Assembly: GCA_028289545.1 (NCBI GenBank)
Contig: JANQPG010000094.1
Span: 42,622-106,621, forward strand
Source of the DNA: Woeseiaceae bacterium
Lineage (GTDB): Bacteria; Pseudomonadota; Gammaproteobacteria; Steroidobacterales; Woeseiaceae
DNA: 64,000 nt
Direction of reading: 5' to 3'
The notes beneath the pieces were generated by a model that saw nothing but the letters and a program-made list of their open reading frames with translations, had not been told where the DNA came from and made no database searches. Positions 25,806-34,758 of the stretch are shown piece after piece (the stretch's first letter is position 1; every line of letters starts with the position of its first letter). Position numbers and translations under genes: made by a program.

Positions 25806-27059
25806 ATGAATACCGAATCGACCTTGTTCAGCAACGTAAACATTATTGACGGCAGCGGCGATGCACCTTTCGCGGGGCATGTGCTCGTCGTCGGCAATCG
25901 CATCGAAAAGGTAGTCAGCTCGCCCGACGATCTCGAGGAGCAGGCCGGCACGATAATCGATGGGCAGGGCAAGACCCTGATGCCGGGGCTCTGTGACGCA
26001 CATCTGCACCTCACCTGGAACGACCAGCCGACGCTCGAGCACATAACCTTGATGCCGCCCGAGGAACACCTCATTCATTCCATCAATGTCGCAAAGACGG
26101 TGCTGGACGCCGGCTTCACTTCGGGTGTCGGCGCGGCGGCGGCGCGACCGCGATTCGATTGCATACTGCGCAATGCAATCAATGCAGGCGACATCGTGGG
26201 GCCGCGATACCTGGCCAACGGCCAGGAGATCTGCACAGCCGGTGGACTCGGCGATACCTCTCCGGTGCACGTCGACATCCAGGACCTGTCATTCGGTTGG
26301 CGCGTTTGCGGACCGGAGGAAATGCGTAAGGCAGTGCGGATGTTCGTCAAGTTCGGCGTCGATCTCATCAAGCTCAACCTGTCCGGCGAGGAGATTACGC
26401 CGGTGCCGGCGCAGACCACGCCCATGTCGAACGAAGAAGTCGCAATGGCCATGCAGGAGGCGAGGCCATACGGTATTCGTGCGTGCGCGCACGCGCGCTC
26501 GGCGGATTCGGTCAAGCAGTGCCTCAATCATGGCGTGCAGATTATCTATCACGCCTCTTACGCGGACACCGAGTGCATGGACCGACTGGAAGCAGAAAAG
26601 GATCGTTTCTTCGTCGGCCCCGGGCTGGCCTGGCTGATCCAGACCTCGCAGGGCGCCGCCGACTGGGGAATTGCGCCGGACTCGGAGCTTGCGCAGGTCT
26701 ACGCACGCGAACTGGAGTACGCGGTCGAGGGCATGCAGGAAATGCGCAAACGCGGTATTCGCATCGTGCCCGGCGGCGACTACGGCTTCGCCTGGACGCC
26801 GCACGGCACCAACGCCAAAGACCTCGAATACTTCGTCGACCTGATCGGCATGTCGCCCATGGAGGCCATCGTTTCGGCCACCAGCCTTGGTGGGCAGATC
26901 ATGGGAATGCCTGACGAGCTTGGTTTACTCAAGGAAGGCTATCTTGCGGACCTGCTGCTCGTGGACGGCGATCCGTCGGCGGATATCACGGTGCTGCAGG
27001 ACACATCGAAACTTGAAGTCATCATGAAAGACGGAGCGCTGTACAAGAACGCGCTTTAG
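25806..27059 (+). CDS. Metal-dependent amidohydrolase family protein
   Basis: A 417-residue cytoplasmic enzyme preceded by GGGGGG. Metal-site motifs are LCDAHLHL (His66, His68), a lysine in LIKLNLSG that may be carboxylated, ACAHARS, IIYHASY and the late aspartate in VPGGDYGFAW. It resembles the imidazolonepropionase/prolidase-like group of amidohydrolases that cleave cyclic or peptide amides. As third gene of the FAH-hydrolase cluster it may open an amide or lactam in the same substrate (inference). Confidence 0.88.
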   Translation: MNTESTLFSNVNIIDGSGDAPFAGHVLVVGNRIEKVVSSPDDLEEQAGTIIDGQGKTLMPGLCDAHLHLTWNDQPTLEHITLMPPEEHLIHSINVAKTVLDAGFTSGVGAAAARPRFDCILRNAINAGDIVGPRYLANGQEICTAGGLGDTSPVHVDIQDLSFGWRVCGPEEMRKAVRMFVKFGVDLIKLNLSGEEITPVPAQTTPMSNEEVAMAMQEARPYGIRACAHARSADSVKQCLNHGVQIIYHASYADTECMDRLEAEKDRFFVGPGLAWLIQTSQGAADWGIAPDSELAQVYARELEYAVEGMQEMRKRGIRIVPGGDYGFAWTPHGTNAKDLEYFVDLIGMSPMEAIVSATSLGGQIMGMPDELGLLKEGYLADLLLVDGDPSADITVLQDTSKLEVIMKDGALYKNAL

Positions 27060-27080
27060 CTCGCGAGGTATACCGTCCGC

Positions 27081-27728
27081 TCAGGCCGCCGACGCCGTGA
27101 AAGCGGCTCGCTGCTCTTTCAGCGCCTCGAGCTCGGCGTCACTCAACACGTTCGGCGCCGCGCTGAGTTCACCGCTGCCCGCATCGAAGAACGGCGTACG
27201 CTTGTGGTCGCCGCGCAGCCGCCAGCGCAGCATCTTCACCATGAAGTCGAGCAACATGGAAAACGGGATGCTGTCGTGCGCGTCCAGCGACTCGCGGTCA
27301 CCCAGCGCCGAGCGCCCGTTGACCCCGTGCTTCAACGGACCCAGCGCGCGCTCCGGCTGCTCTGCATCGACGTCGGGCAAACACTGCGTAACGACGCCGA
27401 CAAAGGGCATCTTTGGGGTTGCCACGGTGTTGCCGAGCGGTGTGTTGCAGCAGCCGGCGTACCAGCGAACGATGCCGTCGGGGCTCAAACGCATACACTT
27501 GAGGTGTTCGCTGCCCGACGTAATCTCGAACCGCCCGGGCGACATCTGGAAGATACGTGTGCCGCCGTGTGCATCGAGCACGGCATCCGCGGTCCCCAGA
27601 AAGTGCTGAAAAAGCTGGCAGTCCTTGCAGTAGCAGATAATGTGGTTGCCGCTCTTCGGGGCAACGCCTTTCGCAATACCCTTGAGTTTGCCGCACGCGC
27701 AGCTGACGGGAAGGTCGGTGGCCATCAT
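27081..27728 (-). CDS. GFA/CENP-V-fold zinc protein, DUF6151-like
   Basis: A 215-residue protein. Cysteines Cys10 and Cys12 (SCACG), then Cys32, Cys34 and Cys37 (CYCKDC), and a later AGCCNTP reproduce the zinc-binding layout of the glutathione-dependent formaldehyde-activating fold. DUF6151 is my best family match. The function is unknown; related proteins have been linked to S-hydroxymethylglutathione, but that activity is doubtful. Two tandem ATGs open the gene; the second, at 27725, has better spacing from GAGGGA. Its 3' end faces the amidohydrolase gene with a 21-bp gap. Confidence 0.75.
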   Translation of the reverse strand: MMATDLPVSCACGKLKGIAKGVAPKSGNHIICYCKDCQLFQHFLGTADAVLDAHGGTRIFQMSPGRFEITSGSEHLKCMRLSPDGIVRWYAGCCNTPLGNTVATPKMPFVGVVTQCLPDVDAEQPERALGPLKHGVNGRSALGDRESLDAHDSIPFSMLLDFMVKMLRWRLRGDHKRTPFFDAGSGELSAAPNVLSDAELEALKEQRAAFTASAA

Positions 27729-27822
27729 GGTCCCTCGGGGTTGTCTCAGCCATCAAGAACAAACGATGTGTCAAATAATAGACCAGGTCGATATGCACAA
27801 TGGCGGACCGGGCCCATGCATA

Positions 27823-27851
27823 TATGACACACCTCGGCGTATACGACACAC
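27823..27851. promoter_or_regulatory. Two TAyGACACAC direct repeats upstream of the DUF6151 gene
   Basis: TATGACACAC (27823-27832) and TACGACACAC (27842-27851) repeat in the same orientation 19 bp apart, nearly two DNA turns, about 95-120 bp upstream of the leftward gene. A dimeric regulator could bind them; there is no independent evidence. Confidence 0.3.
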
Positions 27852-27869
27852 GCCAGGTTTTGACGTTCC

Positions 27870-29945
27870 TCAGAAGACGCCTTCGACCTCGACGAACAGC
27901 TCGCGTGCACTGCGCCGGTCGCGCAGTTCACGGAAGGCCGGGGGTGCGGTATCGCGCGAACCGTCGAAAACGCTGCGATCGCGAGACGCACCGTCACGCA
28001 GCAGATTTTCGGCGCCCACTCGGATCCGCATACCGTCGACCACGCGCGTTTCGACAAACGCGTCGATATCGAAGCGACCGCCGCGATTGTCCAGCTCGTC
28101 CAATCCGAACTCCGAAAAGCCATCCTCGGCGAACGCCGTCAGGCCCCAGGCCAGTTTCCGGCGCTGAAGGTCCTGTCGCACGGTTGCCTCGAGCTCCCAA
28201 CCGCGCTCGTTGGACAACTCCCGGCGGGCGCCGGTCAGCGGATCCGTTACCCGAGAGCTTTGCCACTCGCCGGACGCATCGAGGCGCGCATCGACCAGGC
28301 CCACAGAGTCCAGGGGAACGGTCAATTCGCCGCGCAGGCCGGCCCGCCGGCCCGAGCCGATGTTGCCGGGGACCTCGAGGATGCCTTCGAGCGGTAACAC
28401 GTCCTGGACGTCGGCAATGTCGTCGTGGAACAGCGTCATGCTGACCGCGCCGACCGCCCCGAAACGCGTCTCGAGCGTGAGGTCGACCGTGAACGTCTTC
28501 TCGGGCGACAGCTCCGGATTACCGAGCGACAGTTCGACGTCACCGAGATCCGCCGCGCTCGCAAAATCGGAAAAGTTGAGTTGGGCGACTTGCCGCAGCA
28601 GGCGCATACGCAGCTGCGACCCGGCGTCGAAGGCGTAGGTCAGGGTCAGGCTGGGCTTCCAGAAAAAGAACGACCGGTCCTCGGCAAAGCCACCCGTCTG
28701 GGAGAGGTCCGACGCCTCGCCGCCGAGCGTTGCATCCACAAGCAGCGGGCCCAGACTAAACGAATCGGAGATCGCGAAGTCGATCCGGGTTTCCTCGATC
28801 GTCGACTCCGCACCGGGCACGTCCACGGGAACCAGCTGCCCGGCGACACGTTGCCTCAGTTCAAAATCATTGTCGACGCGGTTCCTCGCACCCTCCACCG
28901 ATGCTTCCAGGAGATGCCCCTCGAGGCCGCGGTAGTCCAGCTCGACACGCAGAATGGCTTCAGTGTCGACACTCTCGAAGACGGTCAGCGCGTCGGTACG
29001 GCCCGCCTCGCCGGGCGCGCCCCTCACGAGAGAACCTGTTTCCTCGGTGTCGGCGTAACGATAGAGCCCTATGGCCTTCGCGCTCCAGTCGTTTCCGAAG
29101 TCGCGTTCGACATCCGCGCCCAGCTCGACGGCATCGCGAGTGTCGGTGTCACCCTGAAACACCTGAAACGGCAACGCCGCCGACGGGCTGCGGACCGACA
29201 CTTCGCCGCCGCGTTCGTCGACGTGCTCGAGATCCAGGTTCACTCCGTAGCGCGCGGCGTGGCGGTCGAAGCTTGCGTTGGCTGTCAACCGATACTCCTC
29301 TCCGTCCTCGTCGAAGACTTCGTCGCGCCGCTCCAGCACACCGTTGTTCGGCGCAAGCAGCTGTTCGCTGTTGAAGCGCAGGCGACGATATTCAGCCGCC
29401 TCGAAGCTCAAGGTCAGCTTCGAAGAATCCGCCGCCCGCGAATAGGTCATCTCCGCATACGGGAACAGTCCACCGCGCGGCTGATAACTGCTGGCCCCGA
29501 GTCGCCACGCACCGCTCGACGATTGCGAGCGACGAATCACGTTGACGACCACCGATTGCCCCGGCAGATCGAGACCGCCCGCGCGGCCGCGGATCAACAG
29601 GACCCGCTCGACTTCGGCCGCCGGAATACGCGACAACAGATCCGAAGAACTCTCGCTCTTGGTGGAAACGCGCTCGCCGTCGATCAGCACGTTGCCGGCC
29701 GCGCCGCCGAACCCCCTGGAGCCGCCACCGTTATCGAGCACAAATCCCGGCAGGTTTCGGATCATGTCGAGCGCCGTTACGGGCGCGTAGAGCGCAAAAA
29801 AGCCGGGGTCGTAGCTCTCGGTGCAGGCATCCTCGGCACAAACGGCATTGGGATCAGGTCCGGGCGACGCATGCAGCAGCGGAGCTGACAAAGCGAATCC
29901 CGTGAGCAGGCACGCGGCAGCAGTCTTCTTGGCGATGCAAACCAT
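27870..29945 (-). CDS. TonB-dependent receptor plug-domain outer-membrane protein
   Basis: Start set at ATG 29945, giving the signal KKTAAACLLTGFALSAPLLHA; a further 39 codons in frame upstream lack signal-peptide character. The 691-residue protein has a plug domain (ALDMIRNLPGFVLDNGGG, VLIDGERVS, EVERVLLIRG, VVNVIRR) and a barrel rich in TonB_dep_Rec_b-type strands ending in LFVEVEGVF. The plug has the DGER form of a barrel subfamily whose ligands are mostly unknown. No linked enzyme genes point to a substrate. Confidence 0.88.
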   Translation of the reverse strand: MVCIAKKTAAACLLTGFALSAPLLHASPGPDPNAVCAEDACTESYDPGFFALYAPVTALDMIRNLPGFVLDNGGGSRGFGGAAGNVLIDGERVSTKSESSSDLLSRIPAAEVERVLLIRGRAGGLDLPGQSVVVNVIRRSQSSSGAWRLGASSYQPRGGLFPYAEMTYSRAADSSKLTLSFEAAEYRRLRFNSEQLLAPNNGVLERRDEVFDEDGEEYRLTANASFDRHAARYGVNLDLEHVDERGGEVSVRSPSAALPFQVFQGDTDTRDAVELGADVERDFGNDWSAKAIGLYRYADTEETGSLVRGAPGEAGRTDALTVFESVDTEAILRVELDYRGLEGHLLEASVEGARNRVDNDFELRQRVAGQLVPVDVPGAESTIEETRIDFAISDSFSLGPLLVDATLGGEASDLSQTGGFAEDRSFFFWKPSLTLTYAFDAGSQLRMRLLRQVAQLNFSDFASAADLGDVELSLGNPELSPEKTFTVDLTLETRFGAVGAVSMTLFHDDIADVQDVLPLEGILEVPGNIGSGRRAGLRGELTVPLDSVGLVDARLDASGEWQSSRVTDPLTGARRELSNERGWELEATVRQDLQRRKLAWGLTAFAEDGFSEFGLDELDNRGGRFDIDAFVETRVVDGMRIRVGAENLLRDGASRDRSVFDGSRDTAPPAFRELRDRRSARELFVEVEGVF

Positions 29946-30058
29946 GGATTCGGGAATGGTCCTCGAAGCGGAAACAGTCAGTGGAAGCAGGCAGCGATGA
30001 TAGTACAGAACAGGCGGCCTTTTTGTGCGCGACGGCACAGGCTCTTGCGCCGCCGCCG

Positions 30059-30499
30059 TCATTGCCTGGGCGGCAACGGCCTGGTCACGATAAACGCCGC
30101 GGAGAGACTGAGCACCAACGCCTGAACGACAAGCACAACCGTGGACGCACCGAACGCCAGCGATAGGCCAAAAACGGCCGCCATCGATACTATTCCGGCC
30201 GTCTTCGCAGGCAGGCTGATCGCGCCGTAACGACTCCAGTTTTCGATCAGACGGCCGAACAGCGCATGGTTATGCAGCCAGCGGTGCAGTCGGCTCGACG
30301 ATCTCGCAAACGCGAACGCCGCCACGAGAACAAACGGTGTCGTCGGTAAGAGCGGCAACAACACGCCGAGGAGCGCGGCCAGGATGGCCGCGAGACCAAT
30401 CGTTACCCACAGGAGCCGGCTCGCCAGATGCCGCTTCTCGAGCGGCGCCGGCGCGGCCGGCGGTCTGCGAGCTGTTCGGTTTTTGGTATCGCCAGACAC
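30059..30499 (-). CDS. DUF454 (YbaN-like) inner-membrane protein
   Basis: A 146-residue protein starting at GTG 30499. It has the YbaN/DUF454 pattern: a first transmembrane helix, the LLPLLPTTPFVLVAAFAFARSS signature region, an amphipathic HRWLHNHALFG segment and two more helices. The family is widespread and its function unknown. It lies between two exported-protein genes on the same strand. Confidence 0.85.
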   Translation of the reverse strand: MSGDTKNRTARRPPAAPAPLEKRHLASRLLWVTIGLAAILAALLGVLLPLLPTTPFVLVAAFAFARSSSRLHRWLHNHALFGRLIENWSRYGAISLPAKTAGIVSMAAVFGLSLAFGASTVVLVVQALVLSLSAAFIVTRPLPPRQ

Positions 30500-30647
30500 T
30501 TCGCCGCGTTCCCGGTCCGAGACGGACTACATGGTATCGCGAAAGCGGCAGGAGCGGCCGATAGCGAAACCGGTTGCTGAGAACTACGGTGAACCGCCGG
30601 CGGCGACCCCGGCCGCAGCGGCCGTGGTCGCCACGCGGCTGTCGGAC

Positions 30648-32591
30648 TCAGAACGGCCCGTTGACAAACTGCGGCGCGTTCCAGAACGCGCCCCACACTT
30701 CCTCGTCACGGACGTAGAAGATCGTGTCGTCGTGAATGAACGCGCGATTGCGCTCACTGTACGGGAACAGTAGTCCCGGTGGATTCACGGAGCCCACCTC
30801 AAGCAGCCGGCTCAAGCCCGGCGTCGCCTTGTCGTGAATCTCGAACAGGTACAGCCCGGTTTCCCACGGTCCGCCGATACCGACCTCCCGGTAGATGGTC
30901 GCCGGAATCGCGAAGCGATCGACGCCGTTGACGTCGGCCTGATAAGTGAAGGCGTGACGGTCGTAGCGGGCCTCGCTGAAGGAGGACTCGCCCAGCGTGA
31001 CCGCGCCTCGCGACAGTGGCTGGCCAATGTTCGACACGTCGAACAGCTCCAGCTTGACCGCGCCGCCTATCGTGGCGCCCAGCCCCAACAGGAGGTCTTC
31101 CGACACGGGGTGGAGAAAATCGGAGAAACCTTCAACCTCCAGTTCTCCCGCTATCAGCGGGTCGGTCGGGTCCGACAGGTCGATGACGTACAGCGGATCG
31201 ATGCGCTCGAAGGTCACGGCGTAAGCCTTGTCGTCGAGGAAGCGCACTCCGTACAAATCTTCGTTCGGCTTGCCGATTTCGGTCGGGCGCTGTGCGTTCG
31301 GCAACTCTCCTACGACGTCGAGCTCGCGCCGCCCAACCGCCTCACGAAGAACAAACAGCTTGTGGTCGGCAAAGTCCGCATTGTTCCAGTCGTACATCGA
31401 TGCAATGACGCGCAGGTCGCCGTCTTTTTCACTCATCCTGAAGTCGGACTGGCCGCCACGCCAGACCTGACCCGCTATTTCGCCGGAACCTCGATAGTCG
31501 ACGTCCGTTCCGATGAGCCTGAACTTGTGGATGGTCGTTTTTGTGTCGTCCGCCGAGGTTCCGCCGGAGATATTGCTGAAATAGATGGCGTTCTCGGTCA
31601 CGTACGCACCGTACGTCTCCTCGTTGTAGCAGGTGGTCGTGAACGAGGTCGGGTTGTCGATACGGATCGCCGTCACGCTGGTGATAACGGGGTAACCGGG
31701 ATCGTCTTCATCGCTGGGGATGTAGCAACTCAAAGGATCGACGAGCGCCTGTTCGTTACCGTCGATCGTAATCTTCGGCAACAGGTCCGCCAGCGGCACG
31801 TCGGCCAGCAGCGCCTCGTTGTGTGCCTGCTGTTCCACCGTCGTCACGTTCAGAATGAGCCCTTCGACATACGGCGTGTAACGGCTGACGATGTAGACGA
31901 CATCGTTGACGCGGCGACTCTCGACGAACACACCGTCGAGGCTCACTTCGACCTCCAGTACCGGCTCGGCGGGATTGCTGACGTCATATGACGCATAGCC
32001 CACGCGCTCGGGATTCCAGATAGCGATGTCGCTCCAGAAACCGCCAAAGCCGCCGTAGTAGGACTCGGCCGTGAGCGCGAATATCCTGTTGTCGTCGAGA
32101 TACATACCCTGAACCGATACACCCTCCTCTAGCGGTATGCGGCCCTCCACGCTGGCGCTGCCGTCTACCGGATTGGTTGCGAGTATGCGGATCGAGTCAC
32201 CGGGTTCATTGCCGGTATCGATGGCGCCATCGGCATCTTCGAGGATAAAACAGCAATTCAGGTAGCGCCTCGGCGCCACGTAAAGATGTTCGCCGTCATA
32301 GCGAACGGCGTCGAACTCGTCGACGTTCTGCTCCTGAGTGTAGGTGCCCGTAAAATCGCCGACGGCCGCGTTGTCATCCGGGGCGCCCGCCGATAGCGCC
32401 TGTGTCGTTGTGGCGCCGCGTATAGTGGTAAAGCCCGCTTTAATCGAGTTTTCGAGTTCAGCAGCGCTGGCCACCGGTTTCAGGTCTCCGGTCTCGGGCG
32501 CGGGGCGAAAATCGAATTTTACGTCCCCTTCGCAGCCGGCCAAAGCCAGCAAAGCCAGCGGCAGTGCCCTCCCAAGCAAAGTGCGCTTCAT
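30648..32591 (-). CDS. Beta-propeller domain lipoprotein
   Basis: A 647-residue protein with a lipoprotein signal ending LALAGC (Cys20). The rest resembles the large secreted beta-propeller family PF09826: repeated blade-like segments such as NVDEFDAVRYDGEHLYV, YDVSNPAEPVLEVEVSLDG and DDKAYAVTFERIDPLYVIDLSDP. Many Asp/Asn turns suggest calcium or surface ligand binding. Role unknown. It is divergent from the MipA operon, sharing a 246-bp regulatory region, and may be controlled by the same two-component system (inference). Confidence 0.83.
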   Translation of the reverse strand: MKRTLLGRALPLALLALAGCEGDVKFDFRPAPETGDLKPVASAAELENSIKAGFTTIRGATTTQALSAGAPDDNAAVGDFTGTYTQEQNVDEFDAVRYDGEHLYVAPRRYLNCCFILEDADGAIDTGNEPGDSIRILATNPVDGSASVEGRIPLEEGVSVQGMYLDDNRIFALTAESYYGGFGGFWSDIAIWNPERVGYASYDVSNPAEPVLEVEVSLDGVFVESRRVNDVVYIVSRYTPYVEGLILNVTTVEQQAHNEALLADVPLADLLPKITIDGNEQALVDPLSCYIPSDEDDPGYPVITSVTAIRIDNPTSFTTTCYNEETYGAYVTENAIYFSNISGGTSADDTKTTIHKFRLIGTDVDYRGSGEIAGQVWRGGQSDFRMSEKDGDLRVIASMYDWNNADFADHKLFVLREAVGRRELDVVGELPNAQRPTEIGKPNEDLYGVRFLDDKAYAVTFERIDPLYVIDLSDPTDPLIAGELEVEGFSDFLHPVSEDLLLGLGATIGGAVKLELFDVSNIGQPLSRGAVTLGESSFSEARYDRHAFTYQADVNGVDRFAIPATIYREVGIGGPWETGLYLFEIHDKATPGLSRLLEVGSVNPPGLLFPYSERNRAFIHDDTIFYVRDEEVWGAFWNAPQFVNGPF

Positions 32592-32837
32592 GTCGTGTCT
32601 CCTAGCGATTAGCCTGACACGAAGCCTACTCAGTGCTGCCGCGGCGATCTGTTGTGAAAGTTCTCAGGCTTTGTCGAATTCTGTGGGATTTGCCGGGTCG
32701 AAAGCTGTGAAATCCGCGAATCGACGGATTACACTTTTTCACAAATTCCATACATCTTGCCTAAGCGCCGCGCGGGCCGCGGCTGTCACAATTGTGGGCC
32801 TGCGAAATTCGTTCGCAGACCCGGAGGCCGTCTCGAG
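32592..32837. promoter_or_regulatory. Divergent promoter region with TGTGAAA boxes and a palindrome
   Basis: TGTGAAA occurs at 32653-32659 and 32706-32712 and as its complement TTTCACA at 32737-32743. A perfect 10-bp palindrome CACAATTGTG lies at 32787-32796, about 42 bp before the mipA-like ATG. The region is markedly more AT-rich than its flanks. OmpR-family regulators bind repeated short boxes, so these are candidate sites for the regulator encoded at 34039. No gene is visible inside. Confidence 0.45.
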
Positions 32838-33635
32838 ATGAAGACACTCATTGCCTATGCTTTGCTCGCGATCACCACGCTGGCCGTGGCGCCATCGTGC
32901 GCGGCGGAGTCGCCCTGGCGGCTCGGCATCGCCGCCGGCTACGGCGAGCGCACGAATCCGCTGATACTCTCCGACGACATTCCGATTGCTGTCGATGTCG
33001 ATATTGCCTGGTTCGGCAAGCGATTCTTTTTCGACAACGGCGACTTCGGCTACACGTTTGCGGACAACTCGCTGCTCACGGCCAGCCTGATTGCGCGCGT
33101 CAACAGCGATCGCGTGTTCTTCGGCAGGACCAACACACGCTTCATCAATGTCGGCTTCGACGGAGTCGGACTGCAGGAAACCGTCCTGCTCGATGTGCCC
33201 GATCGAAGCTACGCCGTGGAAGCGGGATTCGAAGTGCTCGCCGACGGCACCTGGGGTCATCTGCGGTTCGCAGCCCATCACGACGTCAGCAACACGCACG
33301 AGGGTTACGAACTGGATTTCGAATACGGCCTTGGCTGGCGCAGCAAACGCTGGTACTTCCAGCCCTCGCTCGGCATGAGCTACAAGAGTTCCGCACTGAG
33401 TAACTACTACTGGGGTCTCAGACCCGGCGAGGCTTTCGACCCGACGCTGGCCTACGAGCCTGGCGCAGGGGTCAACGTTCGCGGCCGACTGCAGCTTTCC
33501 TATTACATATCGCGCCACTGGGCGTTCTCGCTCGCGGGTGAGTACGAACGCCTGCACGACGGAATTGTGGACAGCCCAATCGTGCGCGATCACCAAACGC
33601 TGGGCTATTTCGCGGGCTTCCGGTACCGGTTCTGA
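32838..33635 (+). CDS. MipA/OmpV family outer-membrane protein
   Basis: ATG 32838 follows CCGGAGG. The 265-residue protein has a signal peptide (LLAITTLAVAPSCAAE) and the MipA/OmpV barrel pattern: WRLGIAAGYGERTNPL near the N-terminus, GYELDFEYGLGWRSKRWYF, SYKSS..SNYYWGL, and a C-terminal barrel strand ending GFRYRF. Family members scaffold murein enzymes or act as porins and antimicrobial-response proteins. It is the first gene of a four-gene operon; its stop overlaps the next ATG (TGATG). Confidence 0.9.
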   Translation: MKTLIAYALLAITTLAVAPSCAAESPWRLGIAAGYGERTNPLILSDDIPIAVDVDIAWFGKRFFFDNGDFGYTFADNSLLTASLIARVNSDRVFFGRTNTRFINVGFDGVGLQETVLLDVPDRSYAVEAGFEVLADGTWGHLRFAAHHDVSNTHEGYELDFEYGLGWRSKRWYFQPSLGMSYKSSALSNYYWGLRPGEAFDPTLAYEPGAGVNVRGRLQLSYYISRHWAFSLAGEYERLHDGIVDSPIVRDHQTLGYFAGFRYRF

Positions 33636-34042
33636 TGATGACCAAGGCTTTTTTCGGAAGCGTCGCCGCGGCGGCGCTCCTGCTGTCGATACCCGCCGCC
33701 GCCGACGACGACCCCGTCGAGCTGACGGTTAAACCGCTGCTGTGTATCGTCGACCAGCGAACGCCGAGTTGCGACATGTCATTTCGGGTCATTTGGCGCA
33801 GCGCGGACAGAGGGTATTATTGTGTGCTGAGCAGCCTCGAGGACGAGCCCCTACACTGCTGGAGCGAGCAGCGCAGCGGTCAGCTCGACGACGAGCGCAG
33901 CGCTGAAGAGGATTTCAGCTATTCGATCAACGAGGGAGACGGTGAGACTCCGTTGGAGACAGTCACCGTGCAGGTCGTCCGCGTGGACAGCGACGACCGC
34001 CGCCGCCGTCGGCGCTCCCGCCATGTTTGGGACTTGCTGTGA
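33635..34042 (+). CDS. DUF3019 family exported protein
   Basis: A 135-residue protein starting at ATG 33635 (or 33638), overlapping the MipA stop. It has a signal peptide (VAAAALLLSIPAAAD) and a beta-rich domain with the DUF3019 pattern VKPLLCIVDQRTPSC, then YYCVLSS and PLHCWS, giving four cysteines that may form two disulfides. The C-terminus is strongly basic (DDRRRRRRSRH). DUF3019 proteins commonly lie beside a two-component system and MipA, suggesting a periplasmic part in sensing (inference). Its stop overlaps the next start as GTGA. Confidence 0.82.
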   Translation: MMTKAFFGSVAAAALLLSIPAAADDDPVELTVKPLLCIVDQRTPSCDMSFRVIWRSADRGYYCVLSSLEDEPLHCWSEQRSGQLDDERSAEEDFSYSINEGDGETPLETVTVQVVRVDSDDRRRRRRSRHVWDLL

Positions 34043-34758
34043 GCCAACACGCTGTCGACATCCTGCTCGTCGAAGACGATCGGCGCCTTGCCGATCTCAC
34101 GGCGGAGTACTTTCGTCAAAACGGCCTGAGCGTTGCCCTGGAATCGGACGGAGACCGTGCGATCGCCCGCTTCAGGGAGGAGCAGCCGCGCATTGTGCTG
34201 CTCGATCTGATGCTGCCCGGCACCGACGGCGTTACGCTATGCCGCCAGCTGCGACAGCAGTTCGGCGGGCCGATCCTGATTTTCACGGCCCGCGACTCGG
34301 ACATCGATCAGGTCATCGGCCTCGAGGCCGGCGCGGACGACTACGTGGCCAAACCCGTCGACCCGATGGTGTTGCTCGCCCGCACGCGCGCCCTGCTACG
34401 GCGGGTCGAATCGGCCGCTCCGGACCAGGCTGAAGCCGCGGCCGATATTGTATTCGGCGGTTTGCGGGTCAGCGAAGCCTCACAACAGGTCTGGCTCGAT
34501 GGCGCCGAGGTCGAATTGACGACCCAGGAATTTGAACTGATTTCACTGCTTGCTCGGCACGCCGGCAAAGTACTTAGCCGCAAGGACATATTCCGCTCCA
34601 CGCGCGGCATCGAGTACGACGGGCTGGACCGATCGATAGACGGGCGCATTTCCAAACTGCGCCGCAAACTCGGTGATAGCGCCACCCGGCCGGCGCGGAT
34701 CAAAACGGTGTGGGGCAAAGGCTACCTGCTCGTGCCCAGCGCCTGGGGAGCCGGGTGA
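34039..34758 (+). CDS. OmpR-family response regulator
   Basis: Start at GTG 34039, overlapping the DUF3019 stop. The 239-residue protein has a receiver domain (acidic VEDD, phosphoacceptor Asp56 in LLDLMLPG, Lys in VAKPVDP) and a C-terminal OmpR winged helix with TTQEFELISLLARHAGKV and SRKDIFRSTRG, ending KTVWGKGYLLVP. It is the partner of the kinase gene that overlaps its stop. Probable targets are the MipA operon itself and the divergent lipoprotein gene. Confidence 0.93.
   Translation: MSQHAVDILLVEDDRRLADLTAEYFRQNGLSVALESDGDRAIARFREEQPRIVLLDLMLPGTDGVTLCRQLRQQFGGPILIFTARDSDIDQVIGLEAGADDYVAKPVDPMVLLARTRALLRRVESAAPDQAEAAADIVFGGLRVSEASQQVWLDGAEVELTTQEFELISLLARHAGKVLSRKDIFRSTRGIEYDGLDRSIDGRISKLRRKLGDSATRPARIKTVWGKGYLLVPSAWGAG

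Noticed and set aside
28425..29888. Long plus-strand open frame of 487 codons
   Set aside because: It is fully antisense to the TonB-type receptor, has Arg/Ala-rich composition without domain motifs, and is the usual high-GC shadow of a real gene.
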